64,000 nt of DNA from UBA4582 sp965657335. Its GTDB lineage: Bacteria > Pseudomonadota > Gammaproteobacteria > Pseudomonadales > Azotimanducaceae. The notes beneath the pieces were generated by a model that saw only the letters and a list, made by a program, of their open reading frames with translations, made no database searches and was not told where the DNA came from. The stretch spans positions 248,001 to 312,000 of the forward strand of contig CBFHOH010000001.1 of the NCBI GenBank assembly GCA_965657335.1, written 5' to 3'. Of the stretch, positions 25,989-34,688 are shown piece after piece (the stretch's first letter is position 1; each line of letters opens with the position of its first letter). Position numbers and translations under genes: made by a program.

Positions 25989-26903
25989 ATGCGACGGGCT
26001 AGCGTTAACGGCAAACAATCGCGAGAAGCTATTCGCGTACGAGTTTATCTTGCATGTCTATTTGCTTGGTTCTGTCTTGTGGTCCCGTTGCAAGCCGCGG
26101 AGCAGGTAAGCTTTTCTGATATTCAGGCGCTGGAATATCGTGCGCCTAACGAAGTGATTTCGTATGGTGCCAGCCCATATCAATTTGCTGAGTATTGGCA
26201 TCCCGGTACTGCAGAGCCAGCATTGGTTGTATTGATACACGGCGGGTGCTGGCTAAATGAATATGGGTTGGACCACATAAGAGCGCTGGCAAGTAAGCTG
26301 ATGGATTCAGGATATGCCGTATGGTCAACAGAATATCGTCGTGTCGGCGATGTAGGTGGCGGTTGGCCGGGCACGTTTGAAGATATCGCTGATTCATTGA
26401 ATTACACCGACAAGCTGTTGAATATCAATCAGCGAGCGAAGTTTGTCATGGGACACTCCGCAGGTGGACATCTAGCGCTGTGGACAGCAGCAGCTGGTCA
26501 CCTGCCGCCTCAGTCACGATTGAGTCAGCGGATAAAAACTAAAATCCAAGGAGTGATTGGACTGGCCGCGATTGCTGATCTTGCGACGTACTCGCTTGGT
26601 ACCAATAGTTGTGAAGTTGTCACCGAAAAACTGATGGGTGGTCCTGCTTCCGTTTTGGCTGAACGTTATGCGCTCAGTTCACCATCATCATTGTTACCAT
26701 CAATCGATTCGATTTTGATACACGGAGAAAGTGACAACATCGTGAATATCAGTCAGTCGCAGCAATATGCTGCATCCTCTGTACGTGCGAGTATCGTGTC
26801 CCTCAAAGGTTTGGGACACTTCGACATGATCAACCCTGCGGGTCCGGTTTTTGATAAGATTATTGGCGCCCTTGAAACACTTAAATTGGAGGCCGTGAAA
26901 TGA
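25989..26903 (+). CDS. Alpha/beta hydrolase, kynurenine formamidase-like, exported
   Basis: Alpha/beta-hydrolase of 304 residues with the HGGxW signature of arylformamidases (HGGCW at 84-88), nucleophile elbow GHSAGGH (Ser157), an acid in HGESDNIVN and a C-terminal histidine in LKGLGHFDMI. Immediately followed by kynureninase (4-nt overlap), so hydrolysis of N-formylkynurenine to kynurenine is the best guess. Unusually, the N-terminus holds a signal-peptide-like segment (VYLACLFAWFCLVVPLQAA), suggesting a periplasmic enzyme, whereas kynureninase is cytoplasmic. A carboxylesterase acting on another substrate is possible. Confidence 0.75.
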   Translation: MRRASVNGKQSREAIRVRVYLACLFAWFCLVVPLQAAEQVSFSDIQALEYRAPNEVISYGASPYQFAEYWHPGTAEPALVVLIHGGCWLNEYGLDHIRALASKLMDSGYAVWSTEYRRVGDVGGGWPGTFEDIADSLNYTDKLLNINQRAKFVMGHSAGGHLALWTAAAGHLPPQSRLSQRIKTKIQGVIGLAAIADLATYSLGTNSCEVVTEKLMGGPASVLAERYALSSPSSLLPSIDSILIHGESDNIVNISQSQQYAASSVRASIVSLKGLGHFDMINPAGPVFDKIIGALETLKLEAVK

Positions 26904-28135
26904 AACAGGGCAATTCACTACCACCAAATAAACAGGACACATTGGCAGCGTTAAGGGATCAGTTTTACCTGCCGCCGAATAAAGTTTATCTGGATGGGAA
27001 TTCTCTTGGCCCATTATTGAAATGTGTCGAATCGAGATTGCAGAAAACGGTTCGGCAGGAGTGGGGTCAAGATCTGATCGCTAGCTGGAATAGTCACAGC
27101 TGGATCGATTTGCCGGTTAAAGTGGCTGAAAAAATCGCGCCGTTAGTCGGGGCTGCGAAAGATCAGGTCATTTGCGCAGATTCAGTATCGGTCAATCTAT
27201 TCAAGTTACTTGTGACTGCGCTCCAACTGAACCCTGAGCGAACCCGCGTGTTGAGTGTTGAGGAAACATTCCCAACCGACTTGTATATGGCGCACGGATT
27301 GCAAACATTACTGGGAGCATCAAGATGTACACTGAGTCGTGTTAGCGAAGCCAGTCTTGCTGAAGAAATAAACGATCGAACGAATCTGATTATGTTTAGC
27401 CACGTTAACTTTAGAAGTGGTTATGTCAACGATTTAAAAATGCTCACTGAAACGGCACATCGGCATGGTGCGATGGTTTTGGTTGATTTGTCTCATAGTG
27501 CGGGTGTAATGCCTATTGAACTGGACGCACTTGGGGTCGATTTCGCCGTAGGTTGCGGGTACAAATTTTTAAATGGCGGGCCCGGTGCACCCGCATTTTT
27601 GTACGTGAATAAGAGACACCAGAATAAAGTTGAACAACCGCTCAGTGGCTGGATGGGACATCAATCACCCTTTGAGTTTTCTCCCGACTACACTCCCCGC
27701 GCAGGGATTGCCCAATATCAATCGGGCACGCCCGGGATCATAGGGCTGTCGGCGCTGGATGAAGCCATGACGTTGTGGGCCGATATTAGTATTCAAGACG
27801 TTCGACAGAAGTCCTCGGCGCTAACGAGTTTATTTATTGATAAGGTTCAAAACGCGGCAGAGTTGAGTGATCTTGATATTGTGAGTCCGCTGGACGCTGA
27901 GGTCCGGGCCAGTCAAGTATCGCTGTCACATCCCGCTGGCTATGAAATTGTGCAGGCATTAATCGCCTCAGGTGTGATCTGTGACTACCGCGAGCCGGAA
28001 GTGCTTAGGTTCGGTTTTGCGCCGCTGTATAACAGTTTTGAAGACGTCACCAAAGCGGTGGACGCACTAATAGATATCGTCAAAAATAAACGCTACAGAA
28101 ATCCGGCATATGGAGATCGAAATGACGTTACATAG
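26900..28135 (+). CDS. kynU: Kynureninase
   Basis: PLP-dependent cytoplasmic enzyme splitting kynurenine into anthranilate and alanine, 411 residues, the normal size. The N-terminal LDGNSLGPL, the PLP-contacting Asp196 and His199 (VLVDLSHSAG) and the Schiff-base Lys222 in GCGYKFLNGGPGAPAF are all present, with the later GWMGHQSPFEF segment. Its ATG overlaps the hydrolase stop, and its end overlaps the start of the selenoprotein gene by 14 nt. No tryptophan 2,3-dioxygenase gene is visible, so the source of formylkynurenine is encoded elsewhere. Confidence 0.93.
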   Translation: MKQGNSLPPNKQDTLAALRDQFYLPPNKVYLDGNSLGPLLKCVESRLQKTVRQEWGQDLIASWNSHSWIDLPVKVAEKIAPLVGAAKDQVICADSVSVNLFKLLVTALQLNPERTRVLSVEETFPTDLYMAHGLQTLLGASRCTLSRVSEASLAEEINDRTNLIMFSHVNFRSGYVNDLKMLTETAHRHGAMVLVDLSHSAGVMPIELDALGVDFAVGCGYKFLNGGPGAPAFLYVNKRHQNKVEQPLSGWMGHQSPFEFSPDYTPRAGIAQYQSGTPGIIGLSALDEAMTLWADISIQDVRQKSSALTSLFIDKVQNAAELSDLDIVSPLDAEVRASQVSLSHPAGYEIVQALIASGVICDYREPEVLRFGFAPLYNSFEDVTKAVDALIDIVKNKRYRNPAYGDRNDVT

Positions 28136-29087
28136 CGAATCAAGGGGAGATACCGGGGGTGAGGGCGGCGCTTATGTGGCGTTGCCGCCCGATACTCAGC
28201 CAGCGCCAATGGCTTATATCGAGCAGACGAGACGTCAATACGAGGGTCTTGGTTACCCGCCTTATCAGTGGTTTGAGGCTGAAGATGCTCCGGCACTCGC
28301 GAAAATTTCTAAAACATTAAGTCAATCGAAACTCGGACTTATTTCAACCGCAGGAACCTATGTGGCTGGTCAAGAGGCTTTTTATTACAAGGATGATGCA
28401 AGCATTCGGGCGATCTCCTCGGCAACCGATATGAGTGAACTGAGGTTTTCCCACATTATGGAAAACTATCTTGTTGAGGCGTGGCAAGACCCTGGCGTGG
28501 TGTTTCCAATTGAGGTGCTGCGGAAGCTAAATCAGAATGGATCGATTGGCGAACTGGCTGAGGAATTCTTTTCTTGCATGGGTGGTATTTACTCTCAACG
28601 AAAGGTGAAAGAAGAACTGATTCCGCAACTAGAAGCCGCGGTAAATCGTCAGCAACTTGATCTACTTTTGTTGGTGCCCTTGTGACCTGTTTGTCATCAG
28701 ACCGTGAGTCTGATCGCCCGGCATTTTGAAAGCAAAGGTTTGCCAACACTGATACTGGGGAGTGCTTTTGACATTTTATTGGCGGGTATGCCGCCGAGAG
28801 CGATGTTTTTGAACTATCCGCTCGGATTTGAAACAGGCAAGCCATTCGATAAAAACCATCAATTTGAAGTGGTTCAAGCGGCACTTGCGTCATTCGAAGC
28901 TTTTGAGCGGCCCGGTATAAAATCGATGCCATACGAGTGGCAAGCAGGATGGGAAATGACCCGCGAGAGGGCGAGGCTAGGCAGTGAAGATAGCCGTTCT
29001 CCCCGCGATATGACACCAAGATACCAGAAAGAGGAAGATCGACGTTTATTCGAAGAAAATCTTAAAGGAAAGAATGATGGAACTTGA
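28122..29087 (+). CDS. GrdB-family selenoprotein (glycine/sarcosine/betaine/D-proline reductase-like)
   Basis: 321-residue protein read through an in-frame TGA at 28683-28685. The N-terminal part (MAYIEQTRRQYEGLGYPPYQW, LISTAGTYV) and the stretch before TGA (LDLLLLVPL) resemble GrdB/PrdB-type reductase subunits. After the TGA the frame continues PVCHQTVSLIARHFESKGLPTLILG, giving the motif U-x-x-C with Sec188 and Cys191, and ends normally at 29085-29087. A perfect hairpin follows the TGA. The ATG at 28122 is preferred (GGAG 7 nt upstream). It is shorter than clostridial GrdB (about 430), and no GrdA/GrdC partners are seen. Function unknown; a thiol/selenol reductase acting on operon metabolites is an inference. 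Confidence 0.88.
28696..28714 (+). promoter_or_regulatory. Bacterial SECIS element of the GrdB-family gene
   Basis: AUCAGAC pairs perfectly with GUCUGAU around the loop CGUGA. The loop begins 17 nt after the UGA (28683-28685), and GU lies in it. Stem length, loop size, spacing and loop G all fit the SelB-recognised bacterial SECIS, and it lies inside the coding region without breaking the frame. Confidence 0.8.
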
Positions 29088-29829
29088 AACAATTGTTTAT
29101 GAGAAGAAAGGTGGTGTTGCCTACGTTACGCTGAACAGACCCGAAAAACTTAACGCAATGAACGATACGCTCCACAGAGAACTGGGTGAGGTATGGGTCG
29201 ACTTTAACGAAGACGAGGCGCTGAAGGTCGCCATACTATCCGGTAACGGAAGGTGTTTTAGCGCCGGTGCTGATCTCTCCGGTGGCGCGCCGGAAAAATA
29301 TGTATATCCGAATAACTACGCGGATATCACTCAGACGCAGAAGATTTACAAACCTATTATTGCCGCGTTGCACAGCCATGTTGTCGGCTTCGGTATGTGG
29401 ATCGCGCTTGATGCAGATATCAGAATTGCGACCGATGATGTTGCCTTCTGGCTGCCCGAACCACAGTGGGGTATTGCTACGATTCCCGCTGGTTGGTTTC
29501 CTAAGATCATGCCGTGGGCGATCGCATCGGAATTATTGCTACTCGCCGAACCACTGAGTGCAAGACGTGCTTATGAGCTGGGTATGATCAATAAAATCGT
29601 GCCTGAAAATCAGCTTATGGTAGAAGCTGAAAGAATGGCAGCCAGATTCTGTGAGCTGAGTCCAACGGCTGTCCAGGGAATGAAAGAGTCAATGATCAAG
29701 GCTTCCAGCCTCGATTATGCAGCGATCAATCATATTACCGAAGACGTTCAAACAAGGGTGATGAATTCAGATGATCGAAAGGAAGGCGGCAAGGCTTTTC
29801 TAGAAAAGAGAAAGGCCGACTGGCGCTAG
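29077..29829 (+). CDS. Enoyl-CoA hydratase/isomerase family protein
   Basis: Crotonase-fold enzyme of about 250 residues. The first strand YVTLNRPEKLNAMN, the oxyanion-hole segment FSAGADLSG, the second oxyanion region HVVGFGMWIALDADIRIA and the C-terminal FLEKRKADW are typical. The usual GGG before M/E is replaced by GFG. Catalytic-glutamate positions are not clearly conserved: WLPEPQWGI occurs where hydratases have a PExxxG pattern. The ATG pair at 29074/29077 follows AAAGGAAAG, and the frame overlaps the selenoprotein end by 11-14 nt. Last gene of the kynurenine operon. It may process a CoA ester formed downstream of anthranilate or another substrate. Confidence 0.85.
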   Translation: MELETIVYEKKGGVAYVTLNRPEKLNAMNDTLHRELGEVWVDFNEDEALKVAILSGNGRCFSAGADLSGGAPEKYVYPNNYADITQTQKIYKPIIAALHSHVVGFGMWIALDADIRIATDDVAFWLPEPQWGIATIPAGWFPKIMPWAIASELLLLAEPLSARRAYELGMINKIVPENQLMVEAERMAARFCELSPTAVQGMKESMIKASSLDYAAINHITEDVQTRVMNSDDRKEGGKAFLEKRKADWR

Positions 29830-29851
29830 TCTTTCGATGCCTTTTTGGCGG

Positions 29852-29877
29852 GCAGCCGCTCTTGTGCATGCGGCTGC
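29852..29877. terminator. Strong hairpin between convergent genes
   Basis: GCAGCCGC-TCTTGTGCAT-GCGGCTGC, a perfect 8-bp GC-rich stem in the 160-bp gap between the enoyl-CoA hydratase and nhaA, which converge. No U-run follows on the plus strand. It probably ends one or both transcripts with help from Rho. Confidence 0.45.
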
Positions 29878-29989
29878 GGGCGGCTGAGGTGGGCGTCACG
29901 GGACCTTAAGAACATTGTAAACGGGTTAGCGAGTCACTCAGTTGATAGCCATTCGAGTGCAAAAAGGGGTACGTAATCCGAGACGATTG

Positions 29990-31210
29990 TCAGCTCGCTC
30001 TGTTTTTAGGCAGACAAAAATGCAGAAGCACAAAGGCAATAACTGCCGAAAGCACTGAACCTAGCAAAACGCCGAGTCGATCGCCTGCGAAGTAGTCTCC
30101 GCTGCCATGTTCGAATGCCAAGCCGGCAATAAATAGGCTCATGGTAAAACCGATACCACACGCAAATGCCACTCCCAACAGTTGTCCAAAGGAAATATCA
30201 TTGGGCAGCCTGCCAATACGGAGCGCGAGTACTAGGCCGACAAAAAGTAGTATTCCTAACGGTTTACCCAGTACGAGCCCTAAGATAACGCCGAGCGTTA
30301 CGGGGTGAGTAACATCTTCGACGGACATCCCAGACATGGAAAGGCCTGCATTGGCAAAGGCAAAGATTGGTAATATCGCGAACGCCACGGGGCTATGAAG
30401 GTCATGCTCTAATTCTCGTAGCGGTGACCTGCCCTCGCTATCTCGCATCGGAATGAAGAGCGCAATGACAACACCAGCCAAGGTAGCGTGAACGCCTGAC
30501 TTCAACACAGCGACCCATAGAATGACGCCCAACATGATGTAAGCGGAAACCCTGGTGACGTTAAGCCGGTTCATTACCGCAGCAATTATGATGGCGCCGA
30601 TACCGATATAAAGTGCGGTCAGAGACAGATCCCCTGAGTAGAATATTGCGATGATGACAATAGCAGCCAGGTCATCAAAGATAGCGAGAGTTAGTAGAAA
30701 AACCTTCAGGCTGGTGGGAACGCGTGACCCAAATACACTGAGCAGCGCGAGCGCAAATGCAATATCTGTTGCCACGGGAATTGCCCAGCCATCCATTGCA
30801 ACCGCGTTACCCCAGTTGAACCAGGCATATATGGCCGCTGGCACGATCATGCCACCCAGTGCGCCTGCACCGGGTAGTATCACTTGAGAAAAAGAAGATA
30901 ATTCACCCTCAAGCACCTCTCGCTTGATCTCGAGCCCAATAAGGAAAAAGAAGATGGCCATGAGGCCGTCATTAATCCACAGCATGAGTGGCTTGTTTAT
31001 CGCAAGGGTTCCGATCTGGATCGCAACCGTTGTATCCAGCAGACCGCCATAGACTGATGCGAAGGGAGAGTTGGCCATCAGGATCGCCAGAATTGCTGCC
31101 CCTAAAAGCAGTATGCCGCCGGCTGATTCAAGCCGCATGAAATCTCGAACGGCTTGCAGTAACGCCGTTTCTTCTGTGTCAGGGTTATTTTGATGTGTAT
31201 TTGTATTCAT
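29990..31210 (-). CDS. nhaA: Na+/H+ antiporter NhaA
   Basis: Inner-membrane sodium/proton antiporter of 406 residues with about 12 helices. The sodium-binding aspartates are visible in ATDIAFAL (equivalent of Asp133) and IFDDLAAI (Asp163-Asp164). The pH-sensor region LWINDGLMAIFFFLIGLEIKRE is well conserved. Role: expels Na+ and controls cytoplasmic pH, in keeping with a salty habitat. The divergent gene is a PhyH-family dioxygenase, with 130 bp between the starts. Confidence 0.94.
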   Translation of the reverse strand: MNTNTHQNNPDTEETALLQAVRDFMRLESAGGILLLGAAILAILMANSPFASVYGGLLDTTVAIQIGTLAINKPLMLWINDGLMAIFFFLIGLEIKREVLEGELSSFSQVILPGAGALGGMIVPAAIYAWFNWGNAVAMDGWAIPVATDIAFALALLSVFGSRVPTSLKVFLLTLAIFDDLAAIVIIAIFYSGDLSLTALYIGIGAIIIAAVMNRLNVTRVSAYIMLGVILWVAVLKSGVHATLAGVVIALFIPMRDSEGRSPLRELEHDLHSPVAFAILPIFAFANAGLSMSGMSVEDVTHPVTLGVILGLVLGKPLGILLFVGLVLALRIGRLPNDISFGQLLGVAFACGIGFTMSLFIAGLAFEHGSGDYFAGDRLGVLLGSVLSAVIAFVLLHFCLPKNRAS

Positions 31211-31340
31211 GCACCAACTTTAACAAATTTCGATCGCTCAGAAAAAAATAATGACGTAACAGTCTTGCGCTATTGCTATCATCTGTCACGTGGATCGGTA
31301 TTATTATCTGCGAAGATTACAAAAATAGATTGAGGTTTCA

Positions 31341-32123
31341 GTGACCCATCAACATGATCTGTCTGAACAAGAGCTAGAAAGTTATCGTGAGTCGGGGTAC
31401 CTGATTCGGAGTCACGTATTCAGTCATACAGAGATTGCCACGTTGCGCAGCGCCGCAGAGCGAGCGGTAAACCATGCGGTTGATATGTGTGAATCTGGAA
31501 AAACCTACATCTTGGATGGCAAACGTTTTGTTGATATCAATCACGTTACGGTGCAGTTTGAACCCGGACCAGATAATCAACAGGTACGAGTTATCGAGCC
31601 GGTTAATGAATTGGATGCAGAACTGGATCAGTTAGTCGTTGACTCAAGACTTACAGACCCGATGCGTTCATTGGTTGGAACCAAAGATCTCGCGTTATGG
31701 ACCGCCAAACTTAATTTAAAAAGACCCCGTGAAGGCTCTGGCTTTGGCTGGCATCAGGACTCCCCCTACTGGATTCATGACTGCGAACACGTTGACAGAT
31801 TACCCAATGTGATGGTCGCTTTCGATGATGCCGATGTGAATAATGGATGTTTTAAAGTCATCAAAGGGAGTCACAAACAGGGCTGCTTGCCGGGTAAGGA
31901 TGATGGCTCACAGCTTGGTGGGTTTTATACGAATACGAATTGTTTTGATGAGTCGAATCAGGTTGCAATGGAGGTTTCTGCCGGATCAGTCATCTTCTTT
32001 GACCCACACACAGTGCACGGTTCTGCTGCTAACGAGTCTGACCATCCGCGGCGAGCGATAGTTATTACCTACCAACCTGCAGGTTTTCCCCAACTGAAAT
32101 CAGGGCAAATTAGGAATGTATAA
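31341..32123 (+). CDS. Phytanoyl-CoA dioxygenase family protein
   Basis: Fe(II)/2-oxoglutarate-dependent dioxygenase of 260 residues. The iron-binding triad is readable: WHQDSPYW (HxD) and HTVHGSAAN (distal His), with 2-oxoglutarate-binding Arg in PRRAIVITYQP. The start is GTG at 31341, preceded by AGGTTTCA. Substrates in the family range from phytanoyl-CoA to ectoine and small metabolites, so the exact reaction is open. It is followed after 21 bp by a dienelactone-hydrolase-family gene, suggesting they act in one catabolic pathway. Confidence 0.86.
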   Translation: MTHQHDLSEQELESYRESGYLIRSHVFSHTEIATLRSAAERAVNHAVDMCESGKTYILDGKRFVDINHVTVQFEPGPDNQQVRVIEPVNELDAELDQLVVDSRLTDPMRSLVGTKDLALWTAKLNLKRPREGSGFGWHQDSPYWIHDCEHVDRLPNVMVAFDDADVNNGCFKVIKGSHKQGCLPGKDDGSQLGGFYTNTNCFDESNQVAMEVSAGSVIFFDPHTVHGSAANESDHPRRAIVITYQPAGFPQLKSGQIRNV

Positions 32124-32144
32124 TTTTGGCGTAGAGGGACGGTT

Positions 32145-33035
32145 GTGAAGAACTCAACAGAATTTTGGCCAGCTGCACCAGACCTCCGTCATTCGGATAT
32201 CGCTTTCAGCTTTCGTGGGCACGACTATCTCGGCCACATGGTGGCACCGGCAGAAATAGCAGGGCCGAAGCCGATGGTAATGGTCATCCACAATTATCAG
32301 GGACTAAAGTTCTTCGATATAGATGTTGCAGAATATATTGCAAGGCTTGGTTATGTCGGTTTTGCGATTGATCTTTACGGCGACAGGGTGCCAGCCAACG
32401 AACGACTGTGGCCCGAGGATGAGACTCAGATACCCGCTTTCCAGCAGAAATGTTTTGAGGCGATGGTGGCGCTAGATCATGATCATGAACATTTTCGCGC
32501 GCTGTTGAAAGCATGGCTTGACCAGGGAATGCACCACGATTTTGTTGATGCATCGATAGCGCCTGCGGCAATCGGTTATTGTTTTGGTGGTGTTGCTGTA
32601 CTTGAGGCCGTTCGCGGCGGACTTGGGCTCGGTGGGGTAGTCTCTTTGCATGGGCTTTTGCAAACCGGCGAAGATCCTAACCCGGCCAGATTTAATGCGG
32701 AACGACCACCATTGAAGCAGTGTGAGAACAATTACAATACGCAAACAGTTGTCGTAGTAGAAAACGGCGCCGAGGATGAATTGGTCCCGGATGACAGCAA
32801 GCAAAGGTTTTTTGACGAGATGAACGAAGCGGGCACCGATTGGATATTTCACCACTATGCAGCAACACCCCATGGGTTTGCGCTACCTCCTACGCTGGGA
32901 CCACCGGGACGACTTCATGAATCAACAGATCGCCGCTCCACAATGAATATGCTGAATTTATTCAAAGAGATATTTCCAGGTGTGCGACAAAATTCGGTTG
33001 GTCATAATGCATCGGGTACCTCGATACCAGATTGA
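32145..33035 (+). CDS. Dienelactone hydrolase family protein
   Basis: Alpha/beta-hydrolase of 296 residues. The nucleophile elbow is GYCFGG, with cysteine as in dienelactone hydrolase rather than serine. The acid lies near ENGAEDELVPDD, and the catalytic His is in TPHGFALP. The N-terminal part carries an extra stretch (FWPAAPDLRHSD), and a C-terminal tail of about 20 residues is not typical. The start is GTG at 32145, so both genes of this pair use GTG. It is likely part of a two-gene unit with the PhyH dioxygenase. Confidence 0.83.
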   Translation: MKNSTEFWPAAPDLRHSDIAFSFRGHDYLGHMVAPAEIAGPKPMVMVIHNYQGLKFFDIDVAEYIARLGYVGFAIDLYGDRVPANERLWPEDETQIPAFQQKCFEAMVALDHDHEHFRALLKAWLDQGMHHDFVDASIAPAAIGYCFGGVAVLEAVRGGLGLGGVVSLHGLLQTGEDPNPARFNAERPPLKQCENNYNTQTVVVVENGAEDELVPDDSKQRFFDEMNEAGTDWIFHHYAATPHGFALPPTLGPPGRLHESTDRRSTMNMLNLFKEIFPGVRQNSVGHNASGTSIPD

Positions 33036-33109
33036 CATGTTTGAATGGGTGGTTTGCGCCAGCGTTCTCGCGCTAACAAAAGCGCAATGCGCAAATTGCC
33101 ACGAATGTT

Positions 33110-34162
33110 TTACAACAAGGCATCCAGGATCATATTTGTGGATTCAATGATGCGCTGGTCACGCGAACGTAAATCGGGTTCGAATGTCACACCTGTCAAA
33201 TGTTGCAAACCTTGAATGTAACGAACGGCGATCTCATTGGCCTGGTCATCAGTAAACTGTTGCCCTTTTTCCTTGACCATGCCACGAGCAAATTCTTTTG
33301 AGAACGATACGGGTTTGCCGTCTTTGGTTTTCAGCGACCCGTCCTCATTCATTGCCCAGAACCGGGACGAATCCATTGTATAGAGTTCATCAGCTGACAC
33401 TATTTGACCGTCTGCGTTGATTCCATGCTCTGTCTTTGTGTCGACTAACACCATGCCTCGACGAGAAAGATACTGGGTCACGATGCCGAACGCCATCAGC
33501 GACGCATTGCGAATTTCAGTATATTGGTCTGCCGTACAAACACCCTCTTCGATCAGGTAACCTGCGTCGGTTGTCCTGTCGACAGCTTCTTTTGTGCTTG
33601 GCGTATCCATCAGATATGGCAGTAGTCCGTTGGGTTCTAATGCCGTCACGTCGAGGTGGTGTCCCGCGTAATTCATCGTGGCTTGACCGGCCTCTTTTGC
33701 GGCCAACCAGTGTTGGTAAAGTGAGGTAGAGGTTGAACTTTCTGCCATGTAAAGACGTAGCACATTTTCAACCTTCAGTAGGTTGAGATTCTCAGCGGGT
33801 ATTACCGTTGACGCGGGCGATAGCCCTTTAACTTCGAATTGCGAGGACCCCAGGACAGGTTTCACCAGCCGGTGCATGTGGTCATGATTGAATGCCAGGA
33901 CCTGATCTTTGAAGGGGATTGCACCGCGGTTGACGTCATGGGTAGAAATTCGGTTGTTGCGAAACATTAAACGAATGGCCTTCCCTGAGGAGGTTTTCAA
34001 CGGGTCTCCGAACACAGAATCGGACACTTTGCCCTCGAGTACGGTGCAACCATTGAGGCGGGGAAGTTCCCCATCGCTGATCAGTTGTCTGATAGGACGG
34101 CCTTGATTGACGTCGGCGCCGTGGCTCGTGACCAATTTGCGGATTTGCTCTTCGTTTAACAT
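33110..34162 (-). CDS. purC: Phosphoribosylaminoimidazole-succinocarboxamide synthase
   Basis: De novo purine enzyme (SAICAR synthetase) of 350 residues joining aspartate to CAIR with ATP. It belongs to the longer form of PurC found in some gammaproteobacteria rather than the 237-residue E. coli form. Motifs: GKVSDSVFG, RISTHDVNRGAIPFKDQVL, KPVLGSSQFEVKG and LVDTKTEHGINADGQIV. Single gene downstream of a VOC-family gene with an 84-bp gap that holds a probable terminator. Confidence 0.92.
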   Translation of the reverse strand: MLNEEQIRKLVTSHGADVNQGRPIRQLISDGELPRLNGCTVLEGKVSDSVFGDPLKTSSGKAIRLMFRNNRISTHDVNRGAIPFKDQVLAFNHDHMHRLVKPVLGSSQFEVKGLSPASTVIPAENLNLLKVENVLRLYMAESSTSTSLYQHWLAAKEAGQATMNYAGHHLDVTALEPNGLLPYLMDTPSTKEAVDRTTDAGYLIEEGVCTADQYTEIRNASLMAFGIVTQYLSRRGMVLVDTKTEHGINADGQIVSADELYTMDSSRFWAMNEDGSLKTKDGKPVSFSKEFARGMVKEKGQQFTDDQANEIAVRYIQGLQHLTGVTFEPDLRSRDQRIIESTNMILDALL

Positions 34163-34197
34163 CGATAACCTGCGTTTGTGACCCTAACTGTGTTGCT

Positions 34198-34223
34198 AGA
34201 AAAAAGGAAAGGATACTCTCCTT
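34198..34223 (-). terminator. Candidate Rho-independent terminator after the VOC gene
   Basis: On the minus strand AAGGA-GAGTA-TCCTT is followed by TCCTTTTTTC. The stem is only 5 bp, so the call is tentative. It lies between the VOC gene and purC. Confidence 0.4.
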
Positions 34224-34246
34224 CGGTATTTTTTTGAAGAAGATGG

Positions 34247-34666
34247 TTAAGAAGAGTCTTCGACGATCTCGGAACGAAGCTCAACCGTGTTACCGTCGGG
34301 ATCCTGAATATAGACAGATAGCCCAAATCCCTGAGCACCATACCTTTGTGCAAACGCGCCGACTTTGACTTTGTGCGCCGTTAGATGTGTTCTTATCTCC
34401 TGCTCGCTTGTTTGTCTGAGTTGCAGGCAGAAGTGATCGAGATTGTTCTCCGATTTCTTTGGTGGACCACCGCCCATCGCCCCCAATTTGCTATCAACGT
34501 TAACCAAGTCGATCAGAGCACTACCAGCGCGCAATTGAACAAGCCCAACATCCGGTGTTGTTTCTCTCTCTATGGTGCAACCTAGCACGCCGCAATAGAA
34601 CAGACACATTTGCTCGACCTGATCAGTCCTCAGTACCAGATGATCAAGTCCTTTAATAGTGAGCAT
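34247..34666 (-). CDS. VOC family protein (glyoxalase fold)
   Basis: 139-residue metal-binding protein of the vicinal-oxygen-chelate superfamily. The paired beta-alpha-beta modules are visible: LDHLVLRTDQVEQMCLFYCGVLGC (first metal-ligand His8) and LDHFCLQL (His), ending with IQDPDGNTVELRS (Glu). GGAGAA lies 5-10 nt before the ATG. It may isomerise or cleave a small substrate or bind it without catalysis; the family is too diverse to say. The end of the upstream CobW-type gene is lost in a sequence gap just 22 bp before this start. Confidence 0.82.
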   Translation of the reverse strand: MLTIKGLDHLVLRTDQVEQMCLFYCGVLGCTIERETTPDVGLVQLRAGSALIDLVNVDSKLGAMGGGPPKKSENNLDHFCLQLRQTSEQEIRTHLTAHKVKVGAFAQRYGAQGFGLSVYIQDPDGNTVELRSEIVEDSS

Positions 34667-34688
34667 ATTGTTCTCCGATTGGCGAGTG

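Noticed and set aside
28683..28685. Two separate genes at 28122-28685 and 28704-29087
   Set aside because: The second frame has no ribosome-binding site, is in the same frame as the first, and UxxC plus the perfect SECIS-type stem explain the TGA better.
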